The notes below the pieces were generated by a model. The model did not search any database and was not told the origin of the DNA. It saw nothing but the letters and a program-made list of their open reading frames with translations. Shown here piece after piece: positions 8,489 to 16,770 of a stretch of 64,000 nucleotides of DNA. Positions within the stretch are counted from its first letter, which is position 1. Each line of letters begins with the position of its first letter. Made by a program: the position numbers and the translations under genes. Source of the DNA: Mycobacterium yunnanensis (GTDB lineage: Bacteria > Actinomycetota > Actinomycetes > Mycobacteriales > Mycobacteriaceae); assembly GCF_025823185.1 (NCBI RefSeq), contig NZ_JACKVK010000022.1, forward strand, positions 1 to 64,000. Direction: 5' to 3'.

Positions 8489-9760
8489 ATGCATTGGACA
8501 CATGAGTTGGGGCTTCCTACCGTGGCACGAGTGTCCGTCGAACAGATCCCCACGCCGCAATGGGTGGGCCACAGCCGAGGATCGGCCGAATACGGACGGC
8601 TGTTGGCCGCACTGTTTTGCGCCGGCGTGGCGACCTTCGCCCAGCTCTACTCGCCGCAAGCGGTGCTACCGCTCATCGCGAGCGGCCTCCACATCGGCGC
8701 CGCCGACGCGGCGCTGACGATCTCGGCGTCGACCGTCGGCCTGGCGCTCGGCGTCATCCCGTGGTCGACGTTGGCCGACCGCATCGGGCGAGTCAAGGCG
8801 ATGACGATCTCCGTCGGCGTCGCCACCACCATCGGGCTCGTGGTGCCCTTCGCGCCCACCTACGACGTCCTTCTCGCCGGGCGCTTCCTCGAAGGTCTCT
8901 TCGTCGGCGGGGTGCCCGCGATCGCCGTGGCGTACCTGACCGAGGAGATCGACCCCGCGCACGCCGCACGGGCCGCTGGCACCTTCGTCGCGGGTACCAC
9001 CATCGGTGGACTGCTGGGCCGCCTCGTCGCCAGCCCGGTGGCCGAGTTCGTCGGCTGGCGCGGGGGAGTGTTCACCGTCGCGGCACTGTGTGGTTGCGCG
9101 GCAATGGGTTTCGTGAAGCTGGCACCCTCGCCGCGCGGCTTCGTTCCCCGGCGGGGAGCCGGGCCGGACGGGACTCTCGCCCATCGGTTGGCGGTCAATC
9201 TGCGCACACCGCGGCAGCTCGCGCTGTTCGCGCAGGGCTTCCTGCTGATGGGCGGCTTCGTCGCGCTGTACAACTTCCTGGGCTTCCGGTTGACCGGAGC
9301 ACCGTTCTTCCTGCCCTCGTTCCTGGTCAGCCTGGTGTTCCTGGCATATCTCGCAGGCACCTGGGCGTCATCGCGCGCGGGTGCGGAGGCCACGCGCTTC
9401 GGCCGCAAGCGGGTCCTGATGGTCTCCGTCGCCATCATGGTGGCCGGTGTGGCGATCACGCTGAGCGACAACGTGTTCGTCGTGCTCGCCGGTCTGGTCG
9501 TGGCCACCGCCGGATTCTTCGGCGCGCACTCGATCGCCTCCGGGTGGACGGGCCAGTCGGCGCCCGTCGGCAAGGCGCAGGCCTCCTCGCTCTACAACCT
9601 CTTCTACTACGGCGGTTCCAGCGTCGTCGGATGGTTCGGCGGCGTGGCCTTCGACCGGTACGGCTGGCCTGCCGTCGCAGGCACCATCCTGGCGCTGGCC
9701 GTCGTCGCAGCCGCGATCGCCGCCGTGGTCTTGCCGAAGGACCTGCCGCAGACGGACTAG
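8489..9760 (+). CDS. MFS transporter, YnfM-like
   Basis: A 423-residue, twelve-helix major facilitator protein. The loop motif LADRIGRVKAMTISV between helices 2 and 3 and TFVAGTTIGGLLGRLVAS are typical of drug/metabolite:proton antiporters of the YnfM type. The first ATG is at 8489, but in-frame GTG codons at 8522 and 8531 would leave a roomier promoter after the LysR box and may be the true start. It overlaps the convergent nagE stop by four bases. Confidence 0.8.
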   Translation: MHWTHELGLPTVARVSVEQIPTPQWVGHSRGSAEYGRLLAALFCAGVATFAQLYSPQAVLPLIASGLHIGAADAALTISASTVGLALGVIPWSTLADRIGRVKAMTISVGVATTIGLVVPFAPTYDVLLAGRFLEGLFVGGVPAIAVAYLTEEIDPAHAARAAGTFVAGTTIGGLLGRLVASPVAEFVGWRGGVFTVAALCGCAAMGFVKLAPSPRGFVPRRGAGPDGTLAHRLAVNLRTPRQLALFAQGFLLMGGFVALYNFLGFRLTGAPFFLPSFLVSLVFLAYLAGTWASSRAGAEATRFGRKRVLMVSVAIMVAGVAITLSDNVFVVLAGLVVATAGFFGAHSIASGWTGQSAPVGKAQASSLYNLFYYGGSSVVGWFGGVAFDRYGWPAVAGTILALAVVAAAIAAVVLPKDLPQTD

Positions 9761-11346
9761 AGGACGTCCTTGATGTCGTTCTTCAGCGCCTCGGCCTGGG
9801 TGCCGAAGACGGCCTGGACGTTGTTGCCGACCTCGATCACCCCGGCGGCGCCGAGGGCCTTCAACCGCGCCTGGTCGACCTTCGACGGGTCGGCGACCTC
9901 CATGCGAAGGCGCGTGATGCACGCGTCCACGTTGACCAGGTTGTCCCGACCGCCGAACGCCTCGATGAGTCGCTCGGCCGTACTGTCTGTGGCGACGGGG
10001 GCCTGTGTCACGGACGTGGCGGTCACGGTACCCGTTCCGCCCGCCGCGACCGTCGTGGCCGACACCTCTCCCTCACCGAGGTTGGCGCGTTCCTCGGCCT
10101 CGAATTCGTTCTCGGGTTCCCGGCCGGGGGTGCGCATGTTCCACTTCACGATCGCAAAGCGGAACAGCAGGTAGTACACGACGAAGAAGGCGACCCCCAT
10201 CCCGATGAGCAGCGGGATGTTCTTCGCCGCGGGTGCGGTGCCGTAGAGCAACAGGTCGATCAGGCCGGCGGAGAACGAGAAGCCCAGGTGGATGTCGAGC
10301 AGGTACGCGATGGCCAGCGACAGGCCCGTCAGGACGGCGTGCACGACGTAGAGCGGGAACGCGACGAACATGAACGCGAACTCCAGCGGTTCGGTCACCC
10401 CCGTCAGGAAGGCGGTCAACGCGGCCGCCGACAGGATGCCCACCGCCACCTTGCGCTGCTTCTTGTTCGCGACGTGAATCATCGCCAACGCCGCCGCGGG
10501 CAGTCCGAACATGAGGATCGGGTAGAAGCCGGAGGTGAGCAGACCGGCGGAGGGATCGCCCGCCGCGAACCGAGTCAGCTCGCCGGTGACCACCTTGCCG
10601 TCGGGGGTCTGGTAGTCGCCGTAGATGAACCACACGAACGAGTTGACGATGTGGTGCAGGCCCAACGGAATCAGCATCCGGTTGGCGAATCCGTAGATGA
10701 ACGCGCCGATGGCTCCCGACCCGCCGATGAACTTGCCAAGCCCGGTCAGGCCGGCGTCGAAGAGCGGATAGCAATAACTCATCGCGAACGCGAGGAACAG
10801 GCACGCCAGGGACACCACGATGGGAACGAAGCGTCGACCGCCGAAGAAGCCGAGATACGAAGGCAATTGAATGGTGTGGTACTTGTCGAACAAGTACGCC
10901 GTGAGCAACCCGACCAAGATTCCGGCGAACACGCTGTAGTTGATCTGCGCCTGCTCGCCTGCCTTGTCCACCTCACCGGCCAGCACCACCGGCGACATGG
11001 TCTTGAAGACCGCTTGCACCACCAGGTATCCGACGACGGCGGCCAGTGCGGTCGAACCGTCCGCCTTCTTGGCGAAACCGATCGCGACGCCGACGGCGAA
11101 GAGCAGCGGAAGGTTGCTGAAGATCGCGTCACCCGCCGCGGTCATCGCCTGGAAGAACGGCCCGATGACCGGTGCCTTGATGCTGCCCAGCAGGTCATCC
11201 TGCCCCAGCCGCAGCAGGATTCCCGCTGCGGGCAGGACCGCGATCGGAAGCATCAAGCTCTTGCCGAGTCGCTGTAGTTGCGCGAAGCCAGGGATTCGCA
11301 CACCCGACTTATGCTGTGTTCCTGCAGGTTTCGTGGTGTCAGTCAT
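9757..11346 (-). CDS. nagE: PTS N-acetylglucosamine transporter, EIICB
   Basis: A 529-residue PTS permease. The N-terminal EIIC domain (about residues 20-390) has roughly ten membrane segments and the sugar-site signatures LIPLGLHHIVNSF and GVTEPLEFAFMF. A Gly/Thr-rich linker leads to a C-terminal EIIB domain with the phosphorylated cysteine in DACITRLRM. No EIIA domain is fused; the separate crr starts divergently 116 bases away and would donate the phosphate. GlcNAc specificity is inferred from neighbouring nagB and nagA. EI and HPr genes are not in this window. Confidence 0.85.
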   Translation of the reverse strand: MTDTTKPAGTQHKSGVRIPGFAQLQRLGKSLMLPIAVLPAAGILLRLGQDDLLGSIKAPVIGPFFQAMTAAGDAIFSNLPLLFAVGVAIGFAKKADGSTALAAVVGYLVVQAVFKTMSPVVLAGEVDKAGEQAQINYSVFAGILVGLLTAYLFDKYHTIQLPSYLGFFGGRRFVPIVVSLACLFLAFAMSYCYPLFDAGLTGLGKFIGGSGAIGAFIYGFANRMLIPLGLHHIVNSFVWFIYGDYQTPDGKVVTGELTRFAAGDPSAGLLTSGFYPILMFGLPAAALAMIHVANKKQRKVAVGILSAAALTAFLTGVTEPLEFAFMFVAFPLYVVHAVLTGLSLAIAYLLDIHLGFSFSAGLIDLLLYGTAPAAKNIPLLIGMGVAFFVVYYLLFRFAIVKWNMRTPGREPENEFEAEERANLGEGEVSATTVAAGGTGTVTATSVTQAPVATDSTAERLIEAFGGRDNLVNVDACITRLRMEVADPSKVDQARLKALGAAGVIEVGNNVQAVFGTQAEALKNDIKDVL

Positions 11347-11462
11347 GTTACGTCGCCCTCCTCTGCGGCACGCGTTGGCCGCCGCCCCGGCTGCGGGAGA
11401 AGCCTAGACGAGAACCCGGGATCACGAGACCCGGTTGCAGCGGTACTCGTATTGTTGAGCAG

Positions 11463-11933
11463 ATGAGCACCACACACGTCCTCGCGCCGGTCGCGGGGCG
11501 CGCCGTCCCACTGCAGGACGTTCCGGATCCGGTCTTCTCCCAGGGCATGGTCGGGTACGGCGCCGCCGTCGAACCGCCGCACCAGGTCACCGAGGCCGTC
11601 GCCCCCGTCGGCGGCAAGCTCCTCAAACTCATGCCGCACGCCTACGTGGTGATGACTCCCGACAACGTCGGGGTCTTGGTCCACCTCGGTCTGGACACCG
11701 TCGCGCTCGGCGGTGAGGGCTTCACCGCGCATGCCACCGAGGGCGACGTCGTCACCGCCGGTCAACTCGTCATCTCCTATGACGTCCCCGCGATCGTCGC
11801 CAAGGGTCTGAACCCCATCGTGCCCGTCGTGGTCATGGACGAGCGCGAGGCCGACAACGTCATCGCCGGCGAATCGGTCCTCGAGGGCGCGGACATCGCC
11901 ACCGGCGCACACCTTTTCACCGCGAACAAGTAA
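11463..11933 (+). CDS. crr: PTS glucose-type EIIA component
   Basis: A 156-residue soluble EIIA(Glc)-type phosphocarrier. The N-terminal VLAPVAGRAVPLQDVPDPVF matches the family start, and GVLVHLGLDTVALGGEGF carries the phosphorylated histidine; the supporting histidine is in LMPHAYVV. It would pass phosphate from HPr to the EIIB domain of the divergent transporter. Its TAA stop shares a base with the ATG of nagB, indicating translational coupling. Confidence 0.9.
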   Translation: MSTTHVLAPVAGRAVPLQDVPDPVFSQGMVGYGAAVEPPHQVTEAVAPVGGKLLKLMPHAYVVMTPDNVGVLVHLGLDTVALGGEGFTAHATEGDVVTAGQLVISYDVPAIVAKGLNPIVPVVVMDEREADNVIAGESVLEGADIATGAHLFTANK

Positions 11934-12718
11934 TGGAAGTCGTCATCTGCCGCGACGCCGCCGACATCGGCGCCGTCGCCGCCGACGCGATCGGCGCCCT
12001 GCTGAGCAGGAAACCCGACGCCGTCCTGGGGTTGGCCACCGGGTCGTCACCACTGGCGATCTACGACGAACTGGCGGCGCGCTGCGACGCGGGGCTGGTG
12101 TCCTTCGCGCAGGCCCGCGGATTCACCCTCGACGAGTACGTCGGCCTGCCCGCCGACCACCCCGAGCGGTACCGCAACGTCATCGACCAGGTGTTCACCT
12201 CGCGGGTCGACTTCGCACCCGGCGCAGTGTCCAGCCCCGACGGCGCAGCCGACGACATTCCGTCCGCCTGCGCGGCATACGAAGCCGCCATTCACGACGC
12301 CGGTGGAGTGGACCTGCAGATCCTCGGGATCGGGACCGACGGGCACGTCGCGTTCAACGAGCCGGGCTCCTCGCTGGCGTCGCGCACGCGCATCAAGACC
12401 CTCACACGACAGACACGCGTCGACAACGCCCGGTTCTTCGGTGGTGACGTGGATGCGGTGCCGACGCACTGCCTGACGCAGGGCCTCGGAACCATCATGG
12501 AGGCCAGGCATCTGATCCTGGTGGCCACCGGCCGCAGCAAGGCCGAGGCGGTCCACCACCTCGTCGAAGGCGCCGTCAGTGCGATGTGGCCCGCCACGAT
12601 CCTGCAGCACCACCCGCACGCCACGGTGCTGCTCGACGACGCGGCCGCCCGCCGGCTGCAGCTCGTCGACTACTACCGCGAGACCTACCGCTCGAAGCCG
12701 GCCTGGCAGGGAATCTGA
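11933..12718 (+). CDS. nagB: glucosamine-6-phosphate deaminase
   Basis: A 261-residue enzyme converting glucosamine-6-phosphate to fructose-6-phosphate and ammonia. Family signatures are GLATGSSPLAIYDEL (phosphate loop), FTLDEYVGLP, and GIGTDGHVAFNEPGSS, which holds the catalytic Asp/His pair. Length agrees with the family. Its ATG overlaps the crr stop, and its TGA is followed directly by the GTG of nagA, so crr-nagB-nagA form a tight operon. Confidence 0.92.
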   Translation: MEVVICRDAADIGAVAADAIGALLSRKPDAVLGLATGSSPLAIYDELAARCDAGLVSFAQARGFTLDEYVGLPADHPERYRNVIDQVFTSRVDFAPGAVSSPDGAADDIPSACAAYEAAIHDAGGVDLQILGIGTDGHVAFNEPGSSLASRTRIKTLTRQTRVDNARFFGGDVDAVPTHCLTQGLGTIMEARHLILVATGRSKAEAVHHLVEGAVSAMWPATILQHHPHATVLLDDAAARRLQLVDYYRETYRSKPAWQGI

Positions 12719-13864
12719 GTGCTCGTCACCGCCGACACCCTGCTCACCGGCCGAGAAACGTTGCGGCCCGGATGGATCGACGTCGACGGGGGCGCGGTGG
12801 CGGCCGTCGGCAGTGGGGCGCCACCACGCCCCGCGGACCGAGAACTGGGTGCGGTGACAGTGGTCCCGGGGTTCGTCGACGCGCACGTGCACGGCGGTGG
12901 CGGAGCCAACTTCACCTCCGCGACCCACTCCGAGACGGCCACCGCGACGGATCTGCATCGGCGCCACGGCACCACGGCGCTGATCGCCTCCCTCGTCACC
13001 GCGGGTCCGGACGAATTGCTGAGGCAAGTAACGGGTTTGGCCGCCGACGTCGACAGCGGCCTGATTGACGGCATCCATCTGGAGGGCCCGTGGCTGTCCA
13101 CCAAGAGGTGCGGCGCCCACCAACCCGGACTGATGCGTGACCCCGAACCCGACGAGATCGACCGCGTGTTCGCCGCGGGTGGCGGTGCGGTTCGCATGGT
13201 CACCATCGCTCCCGAGCGCGACGGCGCGCTGGCGGCGATCCGTCGACTGGTGGCAGCCGGCGTGGTGGCCGCGGTCGGGCACACCGAGGCGACCTATGAG
13301 CAGACACTCGCCGCGGTCGACGCGGGCGCGACGGTCGGCACCCATCTCTTCAACGCGATGCGGCCCGTCGACCGGCGTGAGCCAGGGCCCGTCGTCGCAC
13401 TGATGGAGGACCCGCGGGTGACCGTCGAGCTGATCGCCGACGGCGTGCACCTCGCCCCGGCGATCTACCGCCACGTGACGCGCAGCGTCGGACCCGACCG
13501 AGTGTCGCTGGTGACCGACGCCATGGCGGCGACCGGCATGGCCGACGGTCGCTACCACCTGGGGCCGCTGGCCGTGGACGTCGTGGCCGGGGTCGCCTCG
13601 GTGGCCGGCACCGACACCATCGCAGGCAGCACGGCGACGATGGACGTGGTGTTCCGGTTCGCCGTCCACCACAGCGGACTGCCAAGGGACGAGGCACTGG
13701 AATTGGCGGTGCGGCAGGCGTCGCTCAACCCTGCCCGAGCGCTCGGACTGCCGGCCGACGGTCTGGGTCCCGGCGCGAAAGCCGATGCAGTGGTGCTCGA
13801 TTCAGAGTTGCGGGTGGTCGGGGTGCTTCGCCACGGGCGATGGGTCGTCGAACCCGCGCGCTAG
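12719..13864 (+). CDS. nagA: N-acetylglucosamine-6-phosphate deacetylase
   Basis: A 381-residue amidohydrolase removing the acetyl group from GlcNAc-6-P. DAHVHGGGG is the first metal-ligand motif, GIHLEGPWLS carries the metal-bridging glutamate, and VGHTEATYEQ and LVTDAMAATGM supply the later histidine and catalytic aspartate. It starts with GTG at 12719, with no gap after nagB. The final 63 bases overlap the convergent MFS gene on the other strand; both frames look intact. Confidence 0.92.
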   Translation: MLVTADTLLTGRETLRPGWIDVDGGAVAAVGSGAPPRPADRELGAVTVVPGFVDAHVHGGGGANFTSATHSETATATDLHRRHGTTALIASLVTAGPDELLRQVTGLAADVDSGLIDGIHLEGPWLSTKRCGAHQPGLMRDPEPDEIDRVFAAGGGAVRMVTIAPERDGALAAIRRLVAAGVVAAVGHTEATYEQTLAAVDAGATVGTHLFNAMRPVDRREPGPVVALMEDPRVTVELIADGVHLAPAIYRHVTRSVGPDRVSLVTDAMAATGMADGRYHLGPLAVDVVAGVASVAGTDTIAGSTATMDVVFRFAVHHSGLPRDEALELAVRQASLNPARALGLPADGLGPGAKADAVVLDSELRVVGVLRHGRWVVEPAR

Positions 13865-15145
13865 CGGACGGTTGGCCGTCTCCCGCATCGTCAGCACCGT
13901 CGCGAGGGTCACCACCGCCGCCACGATGACGTAGTAGGCGGGCGCCACGGGATTGCCGGTGCGGTCGGTCAGCCAGGTCGCGACGTAGGGGGCGGTGCCC
14001 CCGAACACCGCCACCGACACGTTGTAGCCGATCGAATACCCCGTCGACCGCACCCGCGTCGGGAACAATTCGGCACCCGCGGCCAGTGACGCCGAGACGA
14101 ATACCGCCTCCAGGGCTGCCAATCCGGCGTGCGCGGCGACGGCGGCGCCGAGTGAACCGGCGTTGAGCAGACTGAACAAGGGGTAGGCGAAGACCGCGAA
14201 GCCGACGGCACCGGCGATCAACACCGGTTTGCGTCCGACACGATCCGACAATGTGGCCAGCGGCAGGATCAGCACCAAAGCCACGACGCTGGCCACGGTG
14301 ATCGAGACGAAGGCGTCGATCTTGGTGAAGCCCAAGGTCTTGGTGAAGTAGGTGGGTAGGTAGGTGAACACGACGTAGAAGCCGACGTTGTGGACCACGA
14401 CCAGGCCGATGATCTGCAGGATCGGCCGCCACGCCGTGCGCACCGCCTCCCGAAGCGGGGATTCGGCGACCTCGCCGGAGTCCTGGAGGCTCTCGAACTC
14501 GGGGGTGTCGCGCAGCCGCAGCCGAATGTAGAGACCCACCACGCCGAGAACACCTGCGGCGAGGAAGGGGATGCGCCAGCCGTAGGCATTCATCGCGTCC
14601 TCGGAGAGGACCGCCTCCAGCGCGGTGACGGTCACCGAGCCCAGCAAAAAGCCCACCACCACCGACCACACCAGGAACGCGACCACCAGCCCGCGGTGCC
14701 GCGTCGGGGCGAATTCGGCCAGAAAGCATGCGCCGCTGCCGTATTCACCGCCTGCGGAGAATCCCTGTACGCACCTCAGGGCCACCAGCAACAGCGGCGC
14801 CGCCACACCGATCGCGTCGTAGCTCGGCACCAGGCCGATGCCCAACGTGGACAGCGACATCAGCACCACCACGATCGCCAGGACTCGCTTGCGCCCGATT
14901 CGGTCCCCGAGCGGACCGAAGAAGAAGCCGCCGAGCGGACGCATGAAGAACGCCACCGCGAAGACCGCGAACGTGCTGAGCAGTGCAGTGGTCTCGTCGA
15001 CCGACGGGAAGAACTTCTGGGCGATGTAGGTGGCCAGGAAGCCGTAGATGGCGAAGTCGTACCACTCCACGGTGTTGCCGATGCCCGCGCCGACGACGGC
15101 TTGTCGGAGCGGGCCCGGTGTGGCCGTGATCGGCGCTGCGCTCAT
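13802..15145 (-). CDS. MFS metabolite:proton symporter (ShiA/ProP type)
   Basis: A 447-residue, twelve-helix carrier. GNTVEWYDFAIYGFLATYIA at the first helix, LGDRIGRKRVLAIVV, and GFSAGGEYGSGACFLAEFAP are signatures of the metabolite:H+ symporter family (ShiA, ProP, KgtP). The substrate is unclear, possibly a carboxylate or betaine. The ATG at 15143-15145 is used because upstream residues are Arg-rich and not family-like. Its 3' end overlaps nagA. Confidence 0.8.
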   Translation of the reverse strand: MSAAPITATPGPLRQAVVGAGIGNTVEWYDFAIYGFLATYIAQKFFPSVDETTALLSTFAVFAVAFFMRPLGGFFFGPLGDRIGRKRVLAIVVVLMSLSTLGIGLVPSYDAIGVAAPLLLVALRCVQGFSAGGEYGSGACFLAEFAPTRHRGLVVAFLVWSVVVGFLLGSVTVTALEAVLSEDAMNAYGWRIPFLAAGVLGVVGLYIRLRLRDTPEFESLQDSGEVAESPLREAVRTAWRPILQIIGLVVVHNVGFYVVFTYLPTYFTKTLGFTKIDAFVSITVASVVALVLILPLATLSDRVGRKPVLIAGAVGFAVFAYPLFSLLNAGSLGAAVAAHAGLAALEAVFVSASLAAGAELFPTRVRSTGYSIGYNVSVAVFGGTAPYVATWLTDRTGNPVAPAYYVIVAAVVTLATVLTMRETANRPLARGFDDPSPVAKHPDHPQL

Positions 15146-15187
15146 GACACGGGACTTCCCGTTACCGCGTCGGCTAACCCGCCGTCG

Positions 15188-15252
15188 CGAAGCGTTACGT
15201 GCCAGCAACTTCACAGAAACAGGGGGTGGGAAACCCTGCACGGACCGCTTCG
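15188..15252 (+). promoter_or_regulatory. foldable 5' leader of the acetamidase gene
   Basis: Three nested helices can be drawn by eye: a 7-bp outer stem (15188-15194 with 15246-15252, CGAAGCG/CGCTTCG), a CGTG/CACG helix (15198-15201 with 15239-15242) and a CAGGG/CCCTG hairpin (15220-15224 with 15234-15238) that abuts it. The element ends 25 bases before the acetamidase ATG. It could be a cis-regulatory RNA. It does not match a riboswitch consensus known to me, and chance pairing in GC-rich DNA is possible. Confidence 0.35.
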
Positions 15253-15277
15253 CCCCTCGACGAGCTGGGAGCTCTCC

Positions 15278-16645
15278 ATGACCGATTCACTGGCCGAACA
15301 CGCTGTCGAGACCATCGCCCGCGGTATCGGCCGCCGGGGATTCGCGCAGGCGGTGGCCGGAATCGTCGCCGGCGTCGGCGTCGTCGGCACCGCGGCAGCG
15401 TGCTCGTCGGCCGCCGGCGGCGGCAGCGGTGCCACCCCGTCGGACCCGTCGGCATCGCGCAGCGGCCCGGTCCTTCAGCCGGGCAGCGGCGACAGACCTG
15501 GGGACCACTACTTGAGTTCGGAGGTCGACCAGGTGCTGTGGGGCTACGTCCCGACGGTGGAGTCGACGTCGGTGCTTCGGATGAAGTCGGGCCAGACGGT
15601 CACCGTCGACACGGTGTCGCACGAAGGGATCCTGGAAGATCAGGGTCGAAATCCCGTGGAGTACTTCGGGTCTCATGGCGTCAAGGAGTCCGACGTCCTC
15701 CGCGACGCAGTGGACGTCGCGGCGGGATACGACCGGACGCCGCGCAATTTCGACGTCGACGGCCCGCACGTCGTCACCGGCCCCATCTGCGTCGAGGGCG
15801 CCCAACCGGGCGACGTGCTGAAGATCGAAACGCTCGAGGCCATCCCGAGGGTCCCATACGGCGTGGTGTCGAGCCGCCACGGCAAGGGCGCGCTCGGCCT
15901 GACTTCCGACGGATCGCCACCGGCGGGCATCACACTCGCGGAAGTGATGCCACCCCCGGCCGCCGACGGCAGGAAGACCAAGAAACCGGCTCAGTACGGC
16001 AACGTCTCCACCTTCACCGCCGTCGAGGACGGCCACGGTGTCATGCCGTTCGGCACTGCGGCCGTGCGCTTTCCGCTGCGGCCCTTCATGGGGATGATGG
16101 GCGTCGCCTACGCGAGCGCACCCGGCCTGACGTCGCCGAACGCCAACTCGATTCCACCCACCCTCGGCGGCGGAAACATCGACATCGGCCTGCTCGGCCC
16201 CGGTTCGACGTTCTATCTGCCGGTGTTCGCAGACGGCGCGCTGTTCTACGTCGGCGATCCCCACATGGCGATGGGCGACGGCGAGGTCGCACTGACGGCA
16301 ATGGAGGGAGCCCTGCGCGGCACCTTCCGGTTGACGGTCTGCAAGAAGGGCAGCGGGGACGCGCCGTCGGTCGCCCATGCGTACCCCTTCGCCGAGAACG
16401 CGGACGTCTGGATTCCGATCGGGCTGTCCGACCCCGACGGCGGGGCCAACGGTCAAGGCAGCGACCTGAACGTCACCATGCGGCGCGCTGTCGTCAACGC
16501 GTTGAACTTCCTCCAAGACGACCGTGGCATGGATCGTCCGACCGCATACGCCTACCTGTCGGCCGCGGCGAACTTCTCGATCAGCCAGGTCGTCGACAAG
16601 ACCGTCGGCGTGCACGCGCAAATCCCCAAGGCCCACTTCGGGTAG
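15278..16645 (+). CDS. Tat-exported acetamidase/formamidase-family lipoprotein
   Basis: A 455-residue amidase of the FmdA/AmdA family. The N-terminus has a twin-arginine signal (GRRGFAQAVAGIVAGVGVV) ending in a lipobox-like TAAAC, so it is predicted to be exported folded and lipid-anchored. Conserved stretches include DGPHVVTGPICVEGAQPGDVL and GGGNIDIGLLGPGSTFYLPVF, as in formamidases that release ammonia from short amides. Export is unusual, because characterised members are mainly cytosolic. It is divergent from the MFS carrier. Confidence 0.8.
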   Translation: MTDSLAEHAVETIARGIGRRGFAQAVAGIVAGVGVVGTAAACSSAAGGGSGATPSDPSASRSGPVLQPGSGDRPGDHYLSSEVDQVLWGYVPTVESTSVLRMKSGQTVTVDTVSHEGILEDQGRNPVEYFGSHGVKESDVLRDAVDVAAGYDRTPRNFDVDGPHVVTGPICVEGAQPGDVLKIETLEAIPRVPYGVVSSRHGKGALGLTSDGSPPAGITLAEVMPPPAADGRKTKKPAQYGNVSTFTAVEDGHGVMPFGTAAVRFPLRPFMGMMGVAYASAPGLTSPNANSIPPTLGGGNIDIGLLGPGSTFYLPVFADGALFYVGDPHMAMGDGEVALTAMEGALRGTFRLTVCKKGSGDAPSVAHAYPFAENADVWIPIGLSDPDGGANGQGSDLNVTMRRAVVNALNFLQDDRGMDRPTAYAYLSAAANFSISQVVDKTVGVHAQIPKAHFG

Positions 16646-16770
16646 GCCCCCGGACGACCTTCACGATCATCACGAAGCCGGGTCAGTAATCTGGTGCACG
16701 TGTCGATCGAGGATCTGCCGGCCCGACGGACCCCGCGGGCCGCCGCCGGGTTGGGCGCGCGGCTTCGATA

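Noticed and set aside
8560..11277. 905-codon plus-strand open frame over the MFS and nagE genes
   Set aside because: It overlaps two strongly supported genes in other frames and has no recognisable domain; Arg/Gly-rich shadow.
12047..13672. 541-codon frame antisense to nagB and nagA
   Set aside because: nagB and nagA carry full family signatures; this frame has none.
15188..15252. Guanidine-class riboswitch before the acetamidase
   Set aside because: The conserved motifs of the guanidine classes that I know are absent, so only an unassigned structured leader is reported.
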